Below the pieces are notes generated by a model. That model did not search any database and was not told the DNA's origin. It worked only from the letters and a program-made list of their open reading frames with translations. A DNA stretch of 32,415 nt from Gammaproteobacteria bacterium UBA2965 (lineage in GTDB: Bacteria > Pseudomonadota > Gammaproteobacteria > Pseudomonadales > Azotimanducaceae), in contig DEBD01000019.1 of NCBI GenBank assembly GCA_002348385.1, forward strand, positions 1-32,415, in the 5' to 3' direction. The translations under genes and the position numbers were made by a program. Every line of letters begins with the position of its first letter. Position 1 is the stretch's first letter. Positions 7,829 to 15,065 of the stretch are shown here, in pieces.

Positions 7829-9151
7829 TCAGGCCGCAATTCGAACGGGCAGATCCTGAATAGCACGAAACAGCACGGAACTCACCCGCTGCGGCTCTCC
7901 CACCACCTCGATAGTGGGGTACCGGGCCATGATCTCCTCCCACAATACTCTAAGCTGCAATTCCGCCAAGCGGTTTCCCAGACAGCGGTGAATGCCGAAA
8001 CCGAATGACAGATGTTCGCGGGGCCGCGCCCGGTCGATGATGAACTCGTCGGGCCGATCGATGGCCCGCGGATCCCGGTTCCCCGATATGTACCACATGA
8101 TCACCTTGTCGTGACATCTGATTTTCTGACCACGGAAGTCCATGTCCGCCAGCGCGGTGCGCCGCATGTGCGTTAGTGGCGTCTGCCAGCGAATGATCTC
8201 GGGCACCATGGTGGTGATGAGGCTCGGGTCTGCACGCAGCTTGTCGTACTCGTGCGCAAACTCATTGAGCGCCAGCAGGCCGCCGCTGATGGAGTTGCGT
8301 GTGGTGTCGTTGCCGCCCACGATCAGCAGCACCGCATTGCCAACCAGTTCCCGCGGCGTCATGTTTCTGGTGGCAGCACCATGGGCCAGCATGGAAACCA
8401 GATCCCCCGTAGGCTCGCGATTCTTGCGGTCTTGCCACAGATCTTCGAAGTACTCGCCACATTCCGCCAGCGCCGCGTAGTACTCCCCTTTGTCCAGCAC
8501 CACGTCGGGGTTGTCGGCATTGCTGAAAATATTGGACCAGGCAATGAGCCGGTGGCGCTCCTCCTGCGGCAAGCCGAACAGGGTAGCCAGCATCTGACCG
8601 GTGAGTTCTACCGACACGTGCTCCACCCAGTTGAACGTCTCATTGCGCGGCAGCCCGTCGAGTATGGCCGCCGCGCACTCCCGCACCGTGTGCTCCAACT
8701 GCTTCAGAGCGGACTGAGTGAATTTTGGCGCTACCGCCTTGCGCTGCTCATCGTGGGAAGGCGGATCCATCTGAATGAACATGGACATGTCCGCATGACT
8801 GGTTGGCGTACCCATGAGCGTGACACCGCCGAAAGACAGATCCGAGGAGAAATCGTCGTGCCGCTTGTCAATCTCCATGATGTCGGCATAGCGGGTAACG
8901 GACCAGTAGGCGCCGTACTGACTGTCCGCACAGTAGTGCACGGGCGCTTCGTCGCGCAGGCGCTCGAAATACGCCCAGAACGCGTCCAGCCGGAACAGCT
9001 CCGGGTTGGCCACATTGAGTTCCGCCAGAGGTATGGTGCGCGGGTCCAGGTCTTGATCCACGGGAATGCGCTGTCTACGCTTTGATCTGTACGCAACCTG
9101 ATTGGCCGCTTTGGCACGCAGCTTCGCGTAATGGGGGGTGTCGGCACTCAT
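7829..9151 (-). CDS. Cytochrome P450, CYP153 family alkane/fatty-acid hydroxylase
   Basis: A soluble bacterial P450 of about 440 aa. The I-helix oxygen-binding motif is GGNDTTRNS, the K-helix ExxR is EIIR within a RWQTPLTHMRRTAL context, and the heme loop is FGFGIHRCLG with the Cys ligand about 50 residues from the end. WYISGNRD, FIIDRARPREHLSFG and NRLAELQLRVLWEEI closely match CYP153A enzymes, which hydroxylate the terminal carbon of n-alkanes or fatty acids. The start is uncertain. ATG 9151 overlaps the previous gene's stop as ATGA, suggesting coupling, but ATG 9163 and GTG 9190 are in frame. No ferredoxin or ferredoxin reductase lies nearby, so electrons must come from elsewhere. Confidence 0.88.
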   Translation of the reverse strand: MSADTPHYAKLRAKAANQVAYRSKRRQRIPVDQDLDPRTIPLAELNVANPELFRLDAFWAYFERLRDEAPVHYCADSQYGAYWSVTRYADIMEIDKRHDDFSSDLSFGGVTLMGTPTSHADMSMFIQMDPPSHDEQRKAVAPKFTQSALKQLEHTVRECAAAILDGLPRNETFNWVEHVSVELTGQMLATLFGLPQEERHRLIAWSNIFSNADNPDVVLDKGEYYAALAECGEYFEDLWQDRKNREPTGDLVSMLAHGAATRNMTPRELVGNAVLLIVGGNDTTRNSISGGLLALNEFAHEYDKLRADPSLITTMVPEIIRWQTPLTHMRRTALADMDFRGQKIRCHDKVIMWYISGNRDPRAIDRPDEFIIDRARPREHLSFGFGIHRCLGNRLAELQLRVLWEEIMARYPTIEVVGEPQRVSSVLFRAIQDLPVRIAA

Positions 9152-9897
9152 TCCTCTGGCCATGATATCCCGGCCAGCAGCGCTTCGCACACCGCAGTCA
9201 GGTCGCGATCACCGGCCAGGGATCCACACAAATTGACCCCTGCCAGGGGTACGCCGTTGGTACCTCTTTGAGCGCGCAGCGCCGGGCCGTCAGCCGCCAT
9301 CAGGTCATCCAGCACCCAGGGAGAAAACGCGCCCACGGACTCCAGCAACTCAAACCCCACAATGCTGTGCAATGCGCTCAATAGTTTCGGGCCTACCATC
9401 TGGGGAGCAATTCGGCGCGGGTCGGCGCGCTCGATCACGCGCATGGTCGCATGCCGCAGAAATGTCAGCACGGGCGAGCCCGCGTCGAAACTGCAGATGG
9501 CATTGTGGACGTTGCGGCGCACTTTGAAACGCCCACCGACTTCGCCCTGCACCCAATATTCCCTGCCGAAGGCGCAGTCGCCGCGATAGTCGAGTTTCAG
9601 GTGCTGAGGCCGAAACAGCAGCACGTCCGCGTCGATCCAACAGGCTCTGCCGAATCCTTCTTCCAGCGCTTGCTCGATAAGCTGCAGTCGCGCCAGGTCG
9701 AACTGAATGGGCAGCCGCCCGGCGGTCTTCTCCCGATACCAGTCCGGCACACCGGCCAGCACCTCGTCACCGGTGAGCCGATACTCGAAGCCCGACCGCT
9801 GTGCCCAGTCGGCTACACTGTTGGTACAACGAGCAAGCCAGTGATCCTGGCCCACATTCGGACAGCTCTGGACGACAAGAGTACGTGCGGTTGCCAT
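9148..9897 (-). CDS. Glycosyltransferase-like protein with DxD motif
   Basis: A 249-aa protein with the layout of a GT-A nucleotide-sugar transferase. It has an N-terminal strand (ARTLVVQSCP), a region rich in Arg and Gln (QFDLARLQLIEQAL), and the metal-binding motif WIDADVLLFRP. I do not recognise the specific family or acceptor. The start chosen is ATG 9897. An in-frame GTG at 9939 would add 14 residues, and a GGGAGG lies 15 bases before the ATG, longer than ideal. The stop overlaps the CYP153 start by ATGA, an odd operon partner. It is divergent from the glycerophosphodiesterase with 63 bases between the starts, which must hold both promoters. Confidence 0.6.
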   Translation of the reverse strand: MATARTLVVQSCPNVGQDHWLARCTNSVADWAQRSGFEYRLTGDEVLAGVPDWYREKTAGRLPIQFDLARLQLIEQALEEGFGRACWIDADVLLFRPQHLKLDYRGDCAFGREYWVQGEVGGRFKVRRNVHNAICSFDAGSPVLTFLRHATMRVIERADPRRIAPQMVGPKLLSALHSIVGFELLESVGAFSPWVLDDLMAADGPALRAQRGTNGVPLAGVNLCGSLAGDRDLTAVCEALLAGISWPEE

Positions 9898-9960
9898 GCG
9901 CGAAATATTCACCCTCCCTTTAGTATCATCGGTGGTCACGGCTCAGGGTGGCAAGCGATC

Positions 9961-11214
9961 ATGAAGCAGTATGTGTATGCAGTTCTGTCCCTTTGGATGA
10001 CCGTAGCGGCCCTCAAGGCAGGGTCGGCCCAGGCGCAGACCGCAAACGTTCAGGTAGGACCCAGGCCGTACTACCTGGTGGAGCAGATGGCGCCCTCGAA
10101 ACTCAAGCAGCGGCTCGCCGCCTGCGCTGAAACCCGGCCGGCACCCAGCGACTTCTCCATTTCTCACCGCGGCGCCCCTTTGCAGTTTCCCGAGCACAGC
10201 CTTGAAGGCTACCGGGCGGCAGCGCGCATGGGCGCAGGGATTCTGGAGTGTGATGTCACCTTCACCGCTGACGGCGAACTGGTTTGCCGCCACGCGCAGT
10301 GCGACCTGCACGCCACCACCGATATCCTCCAGCGTCCGGAGTTGCGCAGCAAATGCCACGTGGCGCCGCAGCTTGCCGCAGACGGCACGCTGACCAACCC
10401 TGGTGAGGTGAACTGCTGCGCCACCGACCTCACGTTGACCGAGTTCGAGGGTTTGTGCGCGAAGATGGAGGGCGCCAACCAGACCGCTTCCACCACCACA
10501 GAGTACGTGAACGCCACGCCGAGCTACCGCACCGATCTATACAGCAGCTGTGCGACGCTGATGACCCACGCGGAATCCATCGCGCTGTTCAGCAGCCTGG
10601 GCGCGAAATTCACGCCGGAGCTAAAAAGCGTGGCACGCGACCGGGAGGGACAGCCACTGCTGTCGAATGGGGGCTTTGGCGCTTCCGGACTGGACCAGGC
10701 CACCTATGCCAGCAAGCTGGTGGCCGAGTACCAGGCAGCCGACATCGCACCTGGCAACGTATTTCTGCAGTCGTTCGACCTCAACGACGTGTTGTACTGG
10801 GTGGCTAATTTTCCCGAGTTTGCCGAGCAGGCCGTCTACCTGATCGGCCGGCCCAACATGGCCGAACTGCCCAAGCTGCGTGGTCGCGGCGTGCGGATTC
10901 TGGGCGTACCCATCGCGCTGCTGCTCAGCGTGGACGCCGATGGCAAGCTGGTGGCATCGAACTACGCCCGCCTGGCCCGCGCATCGGGCCTCGATCTCAT
11001 CGCCTGGACCGCAGAGCGCTCCGGGCGAATGCGCGAAGAGGTGAAGGCCAGGGGCGACTTCTACTACGGGGCCCTGCTGGACGCCATCGACGGCGACGGC
11101 GCCGTCATGGAGATCATTCACGCCCTGGCGGTGGAGGTGGGCGTGCTGGGTATATTCAGTGACTGGCCGGGAACCGTGACTTACTATGCCAGCTGCATGC
11201 AGGGCGACCATTAG
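9961..11214 (+). CDS. Periplasmic glycerophosphodiester phosphodiesterase family protein
   Basis: A 417-aa protein with a clear signal peptide (MKQYVYAVLSLWMTVAALKA then GSAQAQ), so it works outside the cytoplasm. The GDPD TIM-barrel motifs are in order: HRGAPLQFPEHSLEGY (the HRG His and the substrate Glu), ILECDVTFTADGELVCRH (metal-binding Glu, Asp and second His), a mid-protein KFTPELKS strand, and a late DLIAWT strand. It would hydrolyse glycerophosphodiesters to glycerol 3-phosphate plus an alcohol. It is longer than GlpQ (about 358 aa) and carries insertions around the DIL and EVNCCATD stretches. The ATG has an AGGG site. An upstream open frame from 9451 is only read-through. Confidence 0.85.
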   Translation: MKQYVYAVLSLWMTVAALKAGSAQAQTANVQVGPRPYYLVEQMAPSKLKQRLAACAETRPAPSDFSISHRGAPLQFPEHSLEGYRAAARMGAGILECDVTFTADGELVCRHAQCDLHATTDILQRPELRSKCHVAPQLAADGTLTNPGEVNCCATDLTLTEFEGLCAKMEGANQTASTTTEYVNATPSYRTDLYSSCATLMTHAESIALFSSLGAKFTPELKSVARDREGQPLLSNGGFGASGLDQATYASKLVAEYQAADIAPGNVFLQSFDLNDVLYWVANFPEFAEQAVYLIGRPNMAELPKLRGRGVRILGVPIALLLSVDADGKLVASNYARLARASGLDLIAWTAERSGRMREEVKARGDFYYGALLDAIDGDGAVMEIIHALAVEVGVLGIFSDWPGTVTYYASCMQGDH

Positions 11215-11259
11215 CGCCTGCTGCCGCTAATTCTCCAGATGCTCTGCCGGGCACGCGCC

Positions 11260-12297
11260 CTAGAGCCGGGGGTCGACCAATACTTTGACCTGCTCAGGCT
11301 CGCTGGCCAATGCGGCGAATGCACCCGCCAGCCCCTCCAATCCCACGGTGGAAGAATGCATGGGTGCGCACTTAACCCGCCCGTCCGCCACCAGAGACTT
11401 GGACACTTCGAAGTCTGTGCGCTCGTACCCCAGGGAGGCGGACAGACGAATCTCGCGCATCAACCACTCGGCGGCCATCACCTGTGACGGCGCGTTGGGG
11501 ACGCCCACCAGGGAAACCACGCCACCGCGCCGCACGTAGGCGGGCGCCTGCTCCACCGTCTTGGCAATTCCCGCGCATTCGAACACTACATCCGCACCAG
11601 CTTGACCGAGGATGGCATTGATCGCGCCAACCACGTCGGGTGTCTCGCTGGGGTCGATGGTGTGGTCGGCGCCCAACTTCGCGCCCATTTTTCTGCGGGC
11701 GGCCTGGGGCTCCACCAGGATACATACGCCCGCGCCAGCCGCTCGGGCGCACTGCAGAACCAACAGCCCGATGGGGCCCGCGCCCAACACCACCACGGCG
11801 TCGCCCAGACGGATATGGGTACGCCGCACGGCATGCACCGCGATGGTAACGGGCTCCAACATGGCAGCGTCCGCGTCCGTGATGTTCACGTCCACCGGGT
11901 ACAGGCGCCCGGCATCGATGGCGATGGCGCGGGCGAAACCTCCATGGGGTGCCGCCATGGGGCCGACTCCCACCATCCCCGCAAAAGCCACCTCGCAGTG
12001 GGCCGGATCACCGCGCAGACAGGTAGCACATTGCCCGCACGGCGTCGCGATACCCACGGCCACCCGGTCGCCTTCCTTGATCCCCTGCACGCCATCACCC
12101 ACGCCGGACACGTGGCCACTCCATTCGTGCCCGCAGATCGCCGGGTTGTAGGGCGATCCGGACTGGAACGCGTGCAGGTCCGTACCGCACACACCACAGT
12201 AGGTGATGTCCACCACAGCCCGGCCCGGCGTCGGCTCGGGTTCCGGAAACTCCACCAGCTCGAGCTTTTCTTTTCCGGTGACCAGACCAACCTGCAT
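11260..12297 (-). CDS. Zinc-dependent medium-chain alcohol/polyol dehydrogenase
   Basis: A 345-aa MDR oxidoreductase. The catalytic zinc site is represented by GVCGTDLHAF and ICGHEWSG, the structural zinc by four Cys in PCGQCATCLRGDPAHC, and NAD(P) binding by VVVLGAGPIGLLVLQ with EPQAARR after strand 2. The acidic EP residue after strand 2 favours NAD over NADP. It resembles butanediol, sorbitol and threonine dehydrogenases, but the substrate cannot be fixed. A GGGAGAG site precedes the ATG. It lies 41 bases after the TIM-barrel isomerase gene on the same strand, so they are probably one operon for a polyol or sugar acid. It converges on the phosphodiesterase gene. Confidence 0.85.
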   Translation of the reverse strand: MQVGLVTGKEKLELVEFPEPEPTPGRAVVDITYCGVCGTDLHAFQSGSPYNPAICGHEWSGHVSGVGDGVQGIKEGDRVAVGIATPCGQCATCLRGDPAHCEVAFAGMVGVGPMAAPHGGFARAIAIDAGRLYPVDVNITDADAAMLEPVTIAVHAVRRTHIRLGDAVVVLGAGPIGLLVLQCARAAGAGVCILVEPQAARRKMGAKLGADHTIDPSETPDVVGAINAILGQAGADVVFECAGIAKTVEQAPAYVRRGGVVSLVGVPNAPSQVMAAEWLMREIRLSASLGYERTDFEVSKSLVADGRVKCAPMHSSTVGLEGLAGAFAALASEPEQVKVLVDPRL

Positions 12298-12338
12298 CAG
12301 GGCTCTCCCATCGTGTTAATGAAATGTGCCTGGGCCGC

Positions 12339-13136
12339 TCAACGCGAGCCGCTCTGTAGAAACGACATGGTGTCGTCATAGACATTGCGCGCCCGCTGCG
12401 CCGGGTCGGCAAAGGTATCGCGCAATGCCTTGGACCGCATTTCCAGGCTCAGCGGCAAACCCTGCGGCAGGATATCTAGCAACTCCGCCAGCGGCAGCGC
12501 GCCACGACCCGGATTCAGCCGCCCGTCTACGGCCTCATTGAGCAGATTCTCGAAGGTGCGCTCGCCAGGTAGATCAGCCGGCGCATCGCAGAACTGCGCG
12601 AAGCTCAGAAGCGCCTGCGGCACCGCGCGCAACTCGTCTAGGGTGGCGCCCGCCCGGGCCACGTGCACAGGATCCAAAAGCAATCTGCCACGCGAATGCG
12701 CCACCTGCTCAAGCACGCCCAGCGCGGTGGGCAGGTCGCTGACCTGATAGATCGGCAGGAACTCCAGGCAGATGTTGATTCCCACGCGCTCGCCAATCTC
12801 GCAGATCTCGGCAAAACGCGCTGTGAAAGCACCCAGATCCGGATCTGCACTCACCACGATGCACTCCGTGGCGCCTATGGCGGCACCGCTTTCCAGCAGG
12901 CGCTCGTGATCCGGGTTGGCGGCGCCGGGTTCCACCGCAATGACCTCGATTTCGAGCGGGGTCAGGCCCGTCTGCGCGAACGCTTGCGCCACCGCGCTGG
13001 TGGTCTTCTGCGTCCAGCTCTCGGCGTCGAACCAGATTCCGCACCCGCCAAATCCTCCCTCCGCTGCGGCGTGCACCACCGCAACCGGGTCGAATTCGGG
13101 CAGGGTACCGGAAGCCAAAGAAATCAGTCTCTGCAC
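12339..13136 (-). CDS. Sugar phosphate isomerase/epimerase-like TIM-barrel protein
   Basis: A 265-aa protein of the xylose isomerase-like/AP endonuclease 2 superfamily. The metal-ligand pattern is visible: Glu in ICLEFLPI, Asp in LLLDPVHVARAG, a later QFCDAPAD strand and the closing Glu in LSLEMRS. These barrels isomerise or dehydrate sugars, inosose or hydroxypyruvate-type substrates. A GAGGGTG ribosome site sits before ATG 13136. The dehydrogenase gene follows on the same strand, suggesting a two-step polyol conversion. The exact reaction is unknown. It is divergent from the nuclease gene with about 155 bases between. Confidence 0.78.
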   Translation of the reverse strand: MQRLISLASGTLPEFDPVAVVHAAAEGGFGGCGIWFDAESWTQKTTSAVAQAFAQTGLTPLEIEVIAVEPGAANPDHERLLESGAAIGATECIVVSADPDLGAFTARFAEICEIGERVGINICLEFLPIYQVSDLPTALGVLEQVAHSRGRLLLDPVHVARAGATLDELRAVPQALLSFAQFCDAPADLPGERTFENLLNEAVDGRLNPGRGALPLAELLDILPQGLPLSLEMRSKALRDTFADPAQRARNVYDDTMSFLQSGSR

Positions 13137-13230
13137 ATCGTCACCCTCTTTGACAGGCCATTAGTTTGCTCGATGGCAGGCACGATTGCGACGCCTGAGC
13201 ACAGCGAGCACGCAGCGCGCATCCGCTCAG

Positions 13231-13248
13231 CATACCGGATGCGGTATG
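13231..13248. promoter_or_regulatory. Perfect 7-bp inverted repeat upstream of the nuclease gene
   Basis: CATACCG-GATG-CGGTATG forms a perfect dyad 45 bases before the nuclease start, inside the divergent intergenic region. There is no following T tract. It may be an operator for either divergent gene, or a chance palindrome. Confidence 0.35.
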
Positions 13249-13292
13249 GCAAACTGTGCGTCTAGTAATTCCCGGGAACGAAGGAGACACAG

Positions 13293-14102
13293 TTGCGCAT
13301 CGTCAGCTGGAACGTCAACGGTCTGCGCGCGGCTACCAAAAAGGGCTTCGGTGACTTTCTCCAGGACAGCAGCGCCGACGTGGTGGGCATCCAGGAAGTG
13401 CGCGCCCTGCCTGAACAGCTAGACGCCGCCATCCGCGCCCCGGAAGGCTGGCACGCCTATTTCGCGCCGGCCCAGCGCCGCGGCTACAGCGGTGTGGGCA
13501 TTTACGCCCGACGACCCGCCGACGACGTGCAGGATCAACTCGGCGAAGCGCGATTCGACGACGAAGGCCGCTTCATCACTGCCCGTTTCGGGCGCCTGTG
13601 CATTGCCAGCGTTTACTTTCCCAAGGGCAGCGGCAAAGACCGGGACAACTCCCGGGTGCCGTACAAACTCGACTTCTACCGCGCAGTGTTCGAGCGGATC
13701 AGCCAGCTGCGCAAGCGCGGACCCGTTTTCGTCATGGGCGACTACAACACCGCCCACGAAACCATCGACCTGGCCCGCCCCGCCACCAACCGCAAATCTA
13801 GCGGTTTCCTGGATGAAGAACGAGCGGAGATGAGCCGGTGGCTGGCGGCCGGGTGGGTGGATGTATTTCGGCGCCAGCATCCAGACGAGCCGGGCCACTA
13901 TACCTGGTGGCGCCAGTGGGGCGACGCGCGCGCCAACAACGTGGGTTGGCGAATCGACTATGTGCTGGCCTCGCCATCAGCAGCCCGCCACGTACGCGAC
14001 GCCTTCATCTGGTCGAACCAGCTCGGCTCCGATCACTGTCCGGTGGGCGTAGATGTGGACATCGACTTCCAACGCCCCCAGGCACACAGCCCATTTACTT
14101 AG
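13293..14102 (+). CDS. xthA: Exodeoxyribonuclease III family nuclease
   Basis: A 269-aa EEP-fold nuclease for AP-site incision and 3'-end cleaning in base excision repair. Motifs run in family order: SWNVNGLRAA (metal-site Asn), GIQEVRA (metal Glu; most relatives read IQE-x-K), SVYFPKG (Tyr), MGDYNTAH (Asp and Asn), WRIDYVLAS (Asp) and SDHCPV (Asp-His pair at the active site). All key residues are present. The start is TTG, supported by a strong GAAGGAG eight bases ahead and by family-like sequence beginning at once. Length is normal for XthA (about 268 aa). Confidence 0.92.
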   Translation: MRIVSWNVNGLRAATKKGFGDFLQDSSADVVGIQEVRALPEQLDAAIRAPEGWHAYFAPAQRRGYSGVGIYARRPADDVQDQLGEARFDDEGRFITARFGRLCIASVYFPKGSGKDRDNSRVPYKLDFYRAVFERISQLRKRGPVFVMGDYNTAHETIDLARPATNRKSSGFLDEERAEMSRWLAAGWVDVFRRQHPDEPGHYTWWRQWGDARANNVGWRIDYVLASPSAARHVRDAFIWSNQLGSDHCPVGVDVDIDFQRPQAHSPFT

Positions 14103-14300
14103 GGCTACCAATCTTTTGGCAACCTAATTGTTATTGCTCGGCCAGTTCAACCCGCTGGCCGCCCAGGCGGACAACGACGGCCTCTCACTGCCAAAACTCG
14201 CCGCGCGCAGCACTTTGCACAAACTGCTCTCGCAGCTCGTCGCATCTTGATACCCTAACAGCCAGGCGGGCCCTCAAGGGCCGGATACGCGAGGCACGTG
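14103..14300. other. Intergenic stretch between the nuclease and the Cys-rich gene
   Basis: No convincing gene is present. A TTG-started frame at 14128-14250 gives 40 residues that begin like a signal peptide (LLLLGQFNPLAAQA), but it has no ribosome site and starts right after a stop. A short GGCCCT/AGGGCC palindrome lies at about 14269-14284, without a T tract. Neither is strong enough to call. Confidence 0.3.
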
Positions 14301-14714
14301 ATGGCCGATCTGAGCTGCTGGAACTGCGGGCAATCCATCGACGACGTACCGCTACCCATTAGCCGTCACGCCACCTGTTCCGCTTGCTTCAACGAACTGC
14401 ACTGCTGCCGCCTGTGCCGTCACTATCGGGCCGACAGCGCCACCGGTCAGTGCGACGAGGATCGGGCCGACCCGCCCGTAGTAAAGGAAAGTGCCAATTT
14501 CTGCGACTGGTTCCGACCCAATGCCAACGCACACCAGTCTGAAACCCGCAGCAGGCGCCAGAGCGCCCGCAGCGAGCTGGACGCCCTCTTTGGCGAGCCC
14601 GAGGACAGCCAATCTGATACAGGCGGCGAAACAGGAGAAGCCGCGCCGGCCAGCAAGGCCGACGACGCGCGAGCTGCCCTGGATGCCCTGTTCGACCCCA
14701 AAAACAAGGTGTGA
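14301..14714 (+). CDS. Small Cys-rich, putative zinc-binding protein with LDALF repeats
   Basis: A 137-aa protein I cannot name. The N-terminal half has nine Cys in pairs typical of zinc ribbons: CWNC (6-9), CSAC (26-29), CCRLC (35-39), then single Cys near 51 and 68. The sequence between is basic and aromatic (FCDWFRP). The C-terminal half is charged and disordered-looking. It carries two similar boxes, a Ser-Glu-LDALFGE near residue 95 and an Ala-Ala-LDALFDP near the end, which look like short linear motifs. GAGG sits six bases before ATG 14301. It probably binds zinc and a partner protein; no enzymatic motif is seen. Confidence 0.65.
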   Translation: MADLSCWNCGQSIDDVPLPISRHATCSACFNELHCCRLCRHYRADSATGQCDEDRADPPVVKESANFCDWFRPNANAHQSETRSRRQSARSELDALFGEPEDSQSDTGGETGEAAPASKADDARAALDALFDPKNKV

Positions 14715-15065
14715 CGTTAAAGTCGACTTCTGCTAGCCTCCGCTCCTGCGCGAAATCATGAAAAATCCACTACGAATTATGGAGACAATCTTTGGATTCC
14801 ATCACTGCCCGTAGAAGCGTCGGAAGCTAGGCTGGGTAGCCAGGCCTCAGTTCGCCCAAGCGCTTTGAGGTGTAGGTCCATGATTTCGTTTGAAAATGCC
14901 CTCTCGCTCTCAGCGCGAATTACCGGTAGACTGCGCGTCCGGAGCGAGGGTTCCGATTTTGGTTGGTCTATGGCTCCGTCACCTGGATGTAGGCGGGGGG
15001 CGCTCGAAGCGATTCGAGCCAATAAGAATTCGAGAATTAAATAACGATTTGAAGCTGGTTATCAC
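14715..15065. other. Leader region of the sphingolipid operon, no gene called
   Basis: No frame here looks like a real gene. An ATG frame at 14880-15044 gives 54 residues with no family resemblance, and an 81-codon minus-strand frame spans most of the region with unconvincing composition. The last 60 bases before the acyl-AMP ligase are clearly more AT-rich than the surroundings and contain a dyad (described separately), so the operon promoter is probably here. I could not pick -35 and -10 boxes with confidence. Confidence 0.4.
15002..15034. promoter_or_regulatory. Dyad GCTCGAA-GCGA-TTCGAGC plus a third half-site before the operon
   Basis: A perfect 7-bp inverted repeat occupies 15002-15019. 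A third ATTCGAG half-site follows at 15028-15034, 16 bases (about one and a half helix turns) after the ATTCGAG of the dyad. The AT-rich segment AATTAAATAA comes next. The cluster lies 32-64 bases before the first gene of the sphingolipid operon, the position expected for a transcription-factor operator. The regulator is not known. Confidence 0.4.

Noticed and set aside
9451..9960. The glycerophosphodiesterase frame is open upstream to 9451.
   Set aside because: This part is antisense to the glycosyltransferase-like gene. The signal peptide with ribosome site begins at 9961.
14128..14250. A 40-residue TTG frame with a signal-like N-terminus.
   Set aside because: It lacks a ribosome site, starts directly after a stop codon and matches nothing known to me.
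14265..14290. GGCCCT/AGGGCC palindrome as a terminator.
   Set aside because: The loop is only 2 bases and there is no T run.
14880..15044. A 54-codon plus-strand frame in the operon leader.
   Set aside because: It has no ribosome site or family resemblance, and the AT-rich tail of the frame is likely promoter DNA.
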